Positions 59,562 through 64,000 of a stretch of 64,000 nucleotides of DNA are shown in pieces. Position numbers and translations under genes: made by a program. Under the pieces are notes generated by a model that saw nothing but the letters and a program-made list of their open reading frames with translations, made no database searches and was not told the DNA's origin. Source of the DNA: an uncultured Tolumonas sp. (GTDB lineage Bacteria > Pseudomonadota > Gammaproteobacteria > Enterobacterales > Aeromonadaceae); contig NZ_OY782757.1 of NCBI RefSeq assembly GCF_963678185.1, forward strand, positions 1,871,001 through 1,935,000. The letters run 5' to 3'. Positions within the stretch are counted from its first letter, which is position 1. Each line of letters opens with the position of its first letter.

Positions 59562-60305
59562 TTATTCCAGTGTGGCAGCTACTTCGTCAGAAATAGTACC
59601 GTTGTGATAAACCTCTTGTACGTCATCCAGATCTTCCAGCATATCGATCAGACGCAGCAATTTCGGTGCATCATCAGCAGTCAGATCGACTTCAGTGCTA
59701 GGGATCATACTGACATTGGCATTTTCTGGTTTGAAACCAGCAGCTTCTAATGCATCCAATACAGTACCGAAATCAAATGGCGAGGTATAAACGTCGATAG
59801 AACCATCATCGTTGGTTTCAACGTCATCAGCACCCGCTTCCAATGCTGCTTCCATCAAGGCATCTTCGTCTGCATTGGTGAAAGAGAGAATGCCTTTTTT
59901 GGTAAACAGATAGGCCACCGAGCCATCAGTACCTAACGCGCCGCCGCTTTTACTGAACGCATGACGCACACCAGCCACAGTACGGTTGCGGTTGTCGGTC
60001 ATACATTCAACCATCACTGCCGTACCTGCTGGGCCGTAACCTTCATACACCAGGGTTTCTAATTCAACGCCGTCATCACCACCCGCACCACGCTTGATCG
60101 CACGATCAACAGTGTCACGCGTCATGTTGATAGACAGTGCTGCAGCAACAGCTGCACGCAAACGAGGGTTAGAACCGCCATCAGGGCCACCCAGACGCGC
60201 TGCCGTGGTAATTTCACGGATCATTTTTGTAAACATTTTACCGCGTTTCGCATCTTGTGCTGCTTTGCGGTGTTTAATGTTGGCCCACTTACTGTGACCT
60301 GCCAT
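59562..60305 (-). CDS. yebC: YebC/PmpR-family protein
   Basis: Predicted 247 residues (Escherichia 246), begins [20 protein letters not shown], with the [21 protein letters not shown] segment. Long annotated as a transcriptional regulator (PmpR); more recent work links the family to ribosomes and relief of stalling. Upstream of ruvCAB as in Escherichia. GGGAG precedes the ATG at 60305; earlier in-frame starts are not family sequence. Confidence 0.96.
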   Translation of the reverse strand: MAGHSKWANIKHRKAAQDAKRGKMFTKMIREITTAARLGGPDGGSNPRLRAAVAAALSINMTRDTVDRAIKRGAGGDDGVELETLVYEGYGPAGTAVMVECMTDNRNRTVAGVRHAFSKSGGALGTDGSVAYLFTKKGILSFTNADEDALMEAALEAGADDVETNDDGSIDVYTSPFDFGTVLDALEAAGFKPENANVSMIPSTEVDLTADDAPKLLRLIDMLEDLDDVQEVYHNGTISDEVAATLE

Positions 60306-60353
60306 AACTCTCTCCCGATAAAAATTAACGCTGAATTTATCAGCTAAAATCAG

Positions 60354-60403
60354 CGGGTAACGTGGTGACAGTAGCATTCCCGTCACAAAAGCCGCGTTAC
60401 CCG
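60354..60403 (-). other. Two-tier hairpin between aspS and yebC
   Basis: Outer stem CGGGTAACG (60354-60362) with CGTTACCCG (60395-60403) and inner stem GTGAC (60365-60369) with GTCAC (60382-60386). No clear U tract follows on the minus strand. It may be an attenuator, a processing site or a weak aspS terminator. Confidence 0.45.
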
Positions 60404-60415
60404 AAAAACAAAAAC

Positions 60416-62182
60416 TTATTCGGCTGCTTTCACCGTAGTTTGAATAGCCAGCTCACCCAGTTGTTGCTGATTAGCAAAACTTGGCGCATCGGTCATCAGA
60501 CAGGCAGCTGCGGTGGTTTTCGGGAACGCAATTACGTCACGAATGTTGTCGCTGCCAATCAACAGCATGGTCAGACGATCGAGACCAAAAGCCAGACCAG
60601 CATGCGGTGGCGTACCAAATTTCAATGCATCAAGCAGGAAGCCGAATTTCTCTTTTTGTTCGGCTTCACTGATGCCAATGGCACGGAATACCGTCTGTTG
60701 CATCTCACCACGGTGAATACGCACCGAGCCACCACCCACTTCGTAGCCGTTAATGACCATGTCATAAGCGTTCGCGTAAGCAGCTAATGGATCAGCTTCC
60801 AGCTGAGCTGGCGTGAAATCTTTTGGCGCAGTGAATGGGTGATGCATCGCAGTGACGCCACCTTCACCATCTTCTTCAAACATGGGGAAATCAACAACCC
60901 ACAATGGTTTCCAGCAGCTTTCTACCAGATCCAGATCGCGACCCAGTTTCAGACGCAGCGCACCAATGGCGTCACACACCACTTTTTTGCTGTCAGCGCC
61001 AAAGAAGATGATATCGCCGTCTTGTGCACCAGTACGGCTCAGAATTTCACGCACGATCTCGTCGTTCAGGAACTTAGCCACGGGCGACTGCACGCCTTCC
61101 AGGCCATTGGCTGCCTGATTGACTTTCATCCATGCCAGACCTTTCGCACCATAGATAGCCACGAACTGGGTGTATTCGTCGATCTGTTTGCGTGACAGCT
61201 GCGCACCATTCGGTACACGCAGCGCAGCCACACGACCTTTCGGATCGTTCGCTGGGCCTGCAAACACCGCAAACGCCACCTCTTTCAGCAGGTCAGCGAT
61301 ATCAACCATTTCCATCGGGTTACGCAGATCCGGTTTATCAGAACCATAGCGGCGCATTGCTTCGTCAAAGGTCATGATTGGGAACTGGCCCAAATCAACA
61401 CCAATGATGTTCTGCCACAGACCACGGATCATGTTTTCCATCAGTTCACGCACTTGGTCGGCGTTCAGGAATGAGGTTTCCACGTCGATCTGGGTGAATT
61501 CTGGCTGACGGTCGGCACGCAGATCTTCATCACGGAAGCATTTCACGATCTGATAGTAGCGATCAAAACCCGACATCATCAGCAGCTGTTTGAACAGCTG
61601 TGGTGATTGTGGCAGTGCGTAGAATTTGCCTTTATGCACACGGCTTGGCACCAGATAGTCACGCGCGCCTTCTGGTGTCGCTTTGGTCAGCATTGGCGTT
61701 TCGATATCGAGGAAACCATGCTCATCCATATACCGACGCACGAAGCTGGTGATGCGCGCACGGGTTTTCAGCGACGCGGCCATTTCCGGGCGACGCAGAT
61801 CCAGATAACGGTATTTCAGACGCTGTTCTTCGGTGTTGGTCTGGTTGAAATCCAGCGGTAATGCTTCTGAACGGTTGATGATCTCTAAACCATGCGCGAA
61901 CACTTCGACTTCACCAGTCGCCATATCTTTGTTGATCTGGCTTTCTGGGCGCGCGCGTACTGTACCAGTGACACGAATACAGAATTCATTACGCAGTTCT
62001 GATGCCAATGCGAATGCTTCCGGCTGATCCGGATCGAAAAACACCTGAATGATGCCTTCGCGGTCACGCATGTCGATAAAAATCAGCCCGCCCAAATCGC
62101 GACGGCGATGAACCCAACCACACAGGGTTACAGTCTGATCGACATGGCTACTTGTCACCTGACCACAGTAAATGCTACGCAT
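60416..62182 (-). CDS. aspS: Aspartyl-tRNA synthetase
   Basis: Predicted 588 residues (Escherichia 590), class II synthetase that charges tRNA-Asp. N-terminal OB anticodon-binding domain ([20 protein letters not shown]), catalytic motif 2 ([19 protein letters not shown]), the GAD insertion of bacterial enzymes, and motif 3 ([13 protein letters not shown]). Upstream of yebC as in Escherichia, but without nudB between them. Coding strand and order with the FmdB-like gene suggest co-transcription. Confidence 0.97.
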   Translation of the reverse strand: MRSIYCGQVTSSHVDQTVTLCGWVHRRRDLGGLIFIDMRDREGIIQVFFDPDQPEAFALASELRNEFCIRVTGTVRARPESQINKDMATGEVEVFAHGLEIINRSEALPLDFNQTNTEEQRLKYRYLDLRRPEMAASLKTRARITSFVRRYMDEHGFLDIETPMLTKATPEGARDYLVPSRVHKGKFYALPQSPQLFKQLLMMSGFDRYYQIVKCFRDEDLRADRQPEFTQIDVETSFLNADQVRELMENMIRGLWQNIIGVDLGQFPIMTFDEAMRRYGSDKPDLRNPMEMVDIADLLKEVAFAVFAGPANDPKGRVAALRVPNGAQLSRKQIDEYTQFVAIYGAKGLAWMKVNQAANGLEGVQSPVAKFLNDEIVREILSRTGAQDGDIIFFGADSKKVVCDAIGALRLKLGRDLDLVESCWKPLWVVDFPMFEEDGEGGVTAMHHPFTAPKDFTPAQLEADPLAAYANAYDMVINGYEVGGGSVRIHRGEMQQTVFRAIGISEAEQKEKFGFLLDALKFGTPPHAGLAFGLDRLTMLLIGSDNIRDVIAFPKTTAAACLMTDAPSFANQQQLGELAIQTTVKAAE

Positions 62183-62206
62183 GATTTATTCCTTTACTGA
62201 ATTTAT

Positions 62207-62226
62207 ATCTCCGGCATTCCGGAGAT
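62207..62226 (-). other. Stem-loop between the zinc-ribbon gene and aspS
   Basis: Perfect 8-bp stem ATCTCCGG / CCGGAGAT with loop CATT. It lies 8 nt after the FmdB-like stop and 24 nt before aspS. No U tract on the minus strand, so more likely an mRNA processing or stabilising structure than a terminator. Confidence 0.5.
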
Positions 62227-62234
62227 TCATTTAA

Positions 62235-62489
62235 TTATTCGCCAGCAGCCGGACAGCTCGCGCATCCGCCTTGTGCTGAGTCGCAACTTGCCAGATTCTT
62301 TTTAGTGCCGGTTTTGAAATCTGTTTCATACCAGCCACCGCCTTTCAGGCGAAATCCGGGTGCGGACAGCAGTTTTTTCAGTGCGGCCTGAGAGCAAGCC
62401 GGACAATCCACCAGCGGTGCATCAGACATTTTCTGCAATTTCGCAAGCTGATGACCACAATGAGTACACTCGTACTGATACATTGGCAT
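62235..62489 (-). CDS. FmdB-family putative regulatory zinc-ribbon protein
   Basis: Predicted 84 residues. Starts MPMYQYECTHCGHQL; the two CxxC pairs CTHC and CPAC form a zinc ribbon, and a Cys/Gly/Ala-rich tail (GGCASCPAAGE) adds three more cysteines. The family (FmdB, also CxxC_CxxC_SSSS) is widespread but its biochemical role is unknown. It lies immediately upstream of aspS on the same strand, a common context. Start chosen at 62489; a longer frame adds an unconserved extension. Confidence 0.9.
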   Translation of the reverse strand: MPMYQYECTHCGHQLAKLQKMSDAPLVDCPACSQAALKKLLSAPGFRLKGGGWYETDFKTGTKKNLASCDSAQGGCASCPAAGE

Positions 62490-62629
62490 AATGCTAAACC
62501 TACGATTGATCCACAAAAGACCGGGTATTATAGAGGAAAGTCGGCGCGCTGATAACTAGCCGACGCAGCGATTCCCACGCTTGATCGACAGGAAAGATGT
62601 GAATTCTGGTCAGGTTAAAGCTGCAAATA

Positions 62630-62658
62630 TAGTCAGTACCTGACTAACCAAGTAGAAT
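62630..62658 (+). promoter_or_regulatory. Candidate promoter of miaB
   Basis: TAGTCA (62630-62635), 17-nt spacer, TAGAAT (62653-62658). A 15-bp inverted repeat AGTCAG-TAC-CTGACT (62631-62645) overlaps the -35 and could be an operator. The ribosome-binding site before miaB is poor. Confidence 0.45.
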
Positions 62659-62695
62659 ACTGCGTCTTTGTTAATAGTGAGTCAGCTAACAATCC

Positions 62696-64000
62696 ATGAG
62701 CAAGAAACTGCATATCAAAACCTGGGGCTGCCAGATGAACGAGTACGACTCGGCCAAAATGGTAGATTTGTTGACCAGTTCACTGGGTTATGAAACCACT
62801 GAGCTTCCGGAAGAAGCTGACCTGCTGGTATTAAATACCTGTTCTATTCGCGAAAAAGCGCAAGAAAAACTGTTCCACCAGCTCGGACGCTGGAAAGAGC
62901 TGAAAAAGAAAAACCCTGAGCTGGTGATCGCAGTTGGCGGTTGCGTGGCGTCCCAAGAAGGCAAAGCGATCCGCTCGCGCGCGCCAAACGTCGATGTGGT
63001 ATTTGGCCCGCAAACCCTGCACCGCCTACCAAACATGATCAAACAGGTGAAAGCCGGTCATGGTGCACAGGTCGACGTGTCGTTCCCGGAAATCGAGAAA
63101 TTCGACAACCTGCCAGAACCGCGTGCCGAAGGCCCGACGGCCTATGTTTCCATCATGGAAGGTTGTTCTAAATATTGCACTTACTGCGTGGTGCCGTATA
63201 CCCGTGGTGAGGAAGTCAGCCGCCCGCTGGATGATGTGCTGTATGAAATTGCACAACTGGCGGAACAAGGCGTGCGTGAAGTCAATCTGCTGGGGCAAAA
63301 CGTGAATGCTTATCGCGGTGCCAACCACGATGGCTCAATCTGTAGCTTTGCCCAGCTGCTGCGTATGGTAGCGGCGATTGATGGCATCGACCGTATTCGT
63401 TACACCACCAGCCACCCGATCGAATTTACCGACGACATTATTGAAGTGTATCAAGATACGCCGGAGCTGGTGAGCTTCCTGCATCTGCCGGTACAAAGTG
63501 GTTCCGACAAGATCCTGTCGATGATGAAACGCCCGCATACTGCCTTGGAATACAAATCGAAGATCCGCAAGCTGAAAGCCGTGCGCCCGGACATTCTAAT
63601 CAGTTCTGACTTTATCGTTGGTTTCCCCGGTGAAACCGATGACGATTTCGCCAAAACCATGAAACTGATTGAAGAAGTGCAGTTCGATACCAGCTACAGC
63701 TTCATCTTCAGCGCACGCCCTGGTACACCGGCTGCGGATATGCCTGACGATACGCCGCTGGATGTGAAAAAAGAGCGTCTGTATCACTTGCAGCAAACCA
63801 TCAACAATCAGGCGATGTTATACAGCCGCCAGATGCACGACTCCATTCAGCGTATTCTGGTGGAAGGTCCATCCAGCCAGAACATCATGGAACTGCGTGG
63901 CCGCACCGAGAATAACCGCGTGGTGAATTTCGAAGGCGATGCCCGTCTGATTGGTCAGTTTGTCGATGTGCGTATCACCGAAGCGCGCCCACATTCGCTG
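62696..64000 (+). CDS. miaB: tRNA-2-methylthio-N6-dimethylallyladenosine synthase MiaB (partial, 3' end outside window)
   Basis: 435 codons visible, open at the right edge; the family is about 475 residues, so about 40 C-terminal residues (end of the TRAM domain) are missing. Radical SAM enzyme that adds the methylthio group to i6A37 of tRNAs. N-terminal cluster cysteines at 12, 49 and 83 and radical SAM cysteines CSKYCTYC at 157, 161 and 164 match Escherichia MiaB positions. Start [12 protein letters not shown] at 62696 has no strong Shine-Dalgarno. Confidence 0.97.
   Translation, partial: MSKKLHIKTWGCQMNEYDSAKMVDLLTSSLGYETTELPEEADLLVLNTCSIREKAQEKLFHQLGRWKELKKKNPELVIAVGGCVASQEGKAIRSRAPNVDVVFGPQTLHRLPNMIKQVKAGHGAQVDVSFPEIEKFDNLPEPRAEGPTAYVSIMEGCSKYCTYCVVPYTRGEEVSRPLDDVLYEIAQLAEQGVREVNLLGQNVNAYRGANHDGSICSFAQLLRMVAAIDGIDRIRYTTSHPIEFTDDIIEVYQDTPELVSFLHLPVQSGSDKILSMMKRPHTALEYKSKIRKLKAVRPDILISSDFIVGFPGETDDDFAKTMKLIEEVQFDTSYSFIFSARPGTPAADMPDDTPLDVKKERLYHLQQTINNQAMLYSRQMHDSIQRILVEGPSSQNIMELRGRTENNRVVNFEGDARLIGQFVDVRITEARPHSL

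Overview
The window is an ordinary gammaproteobacterial chromosome segment with about 50% GC. It is packed with housekeeping genes in enterobacterial-type gene neighbourhoods. Close protein similarity to Escherichia/Aeromonas orthologues, the divergent ExeA/ExeB pair (an Aeromonadales/Vibrionales-type secretion accessory), the lysT-valT-like tRNA array between cpoB and nadA, and a maltose-phosphate PTS locus point to Aeromonadales, possibly Tolumonas. The genus is an inference from recall, not a search. No prophage, insertion sequence, integron, CRISPR array or restriction system was seen.

Layout. 1-4219: the end of the respiratory complex I operon (nuoL partial, nuoM, nuoN). 4364-9442: a carbohydrate island with a GntR/UTRA regulator, a YqhD-type alcohol dehydrogenase, and on the other strand a PTS EIICB permease followed by a GH4 6-phospho-alpha-glucosidase. 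9829-14570: gppA and rhlB (minus), divergent from trxA and rho (plus). 14650-18618: exeA-exeB and a CYTH-CHAD triphosphatase-like gene (minus). 18719-22509: cca, folB-folK, plsY and tsaD. 22694-26830: the macromolecular synthesis operon rpsU-dnaG-rpoD, then tRNA-Ile(CAT). 27084-28217: three small unrecognised ORFs. 28280-36814: fabV, dacB, alaA, yfbR, ydjA, sppA and ansA. 36850-43914: msrB, then a glycogen/maltodextrin operon malQ-glgB-glgX (minus). 44233-47319: gapA, yeaD and nadA. 47468-48216: eight tRNA genes (Lys/Val). 48364-53730: cpoB-pal-tolBARQ-ybgC (minus). 53898-56730: cydA-cydB-cydX (minus). 57169-60305: ruvCAB and yebC. 60416-64000: aspS, an FmdB-like zinc-ribbon gene, and miaB (cut by the window end).

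How the genes work together. The PTS permease and GH4 enzyme import and split alpha-glucosides such as maltose as their phosphates, with the nearby GntR/UTRA protein as the likely local regulator. malQ-glgB-glgX handle internal alpha-glucans, and gapA/yeaD carry the carbon through glycolysis. NuoLMN and CydABX are two ends of a respiratory chain suited to changing oxygen levels. Tol-Pal, CpoB, DacB and ExeAB serve the cell envelope.

The least explained parts are: (i) a nested hairpin in the alaA leader with a mutually exclusive alternative pairing, (ii) the three orphan ORFs between tRNA-Ile and fabV, one very acidic, (iii) TGGTA-type repeats shared between the gntR and PTS upstream regions, (iv) a duplicated Lys-Val unit in the tRNA array, and (v) a 16-bp perfect palindrome between exeA and cca. 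I did not find a convincing multi-gene novel system. Start codons were adjusted to family N-termini and ribosome-binding sites wherever the longest reading frame was longer than the family.
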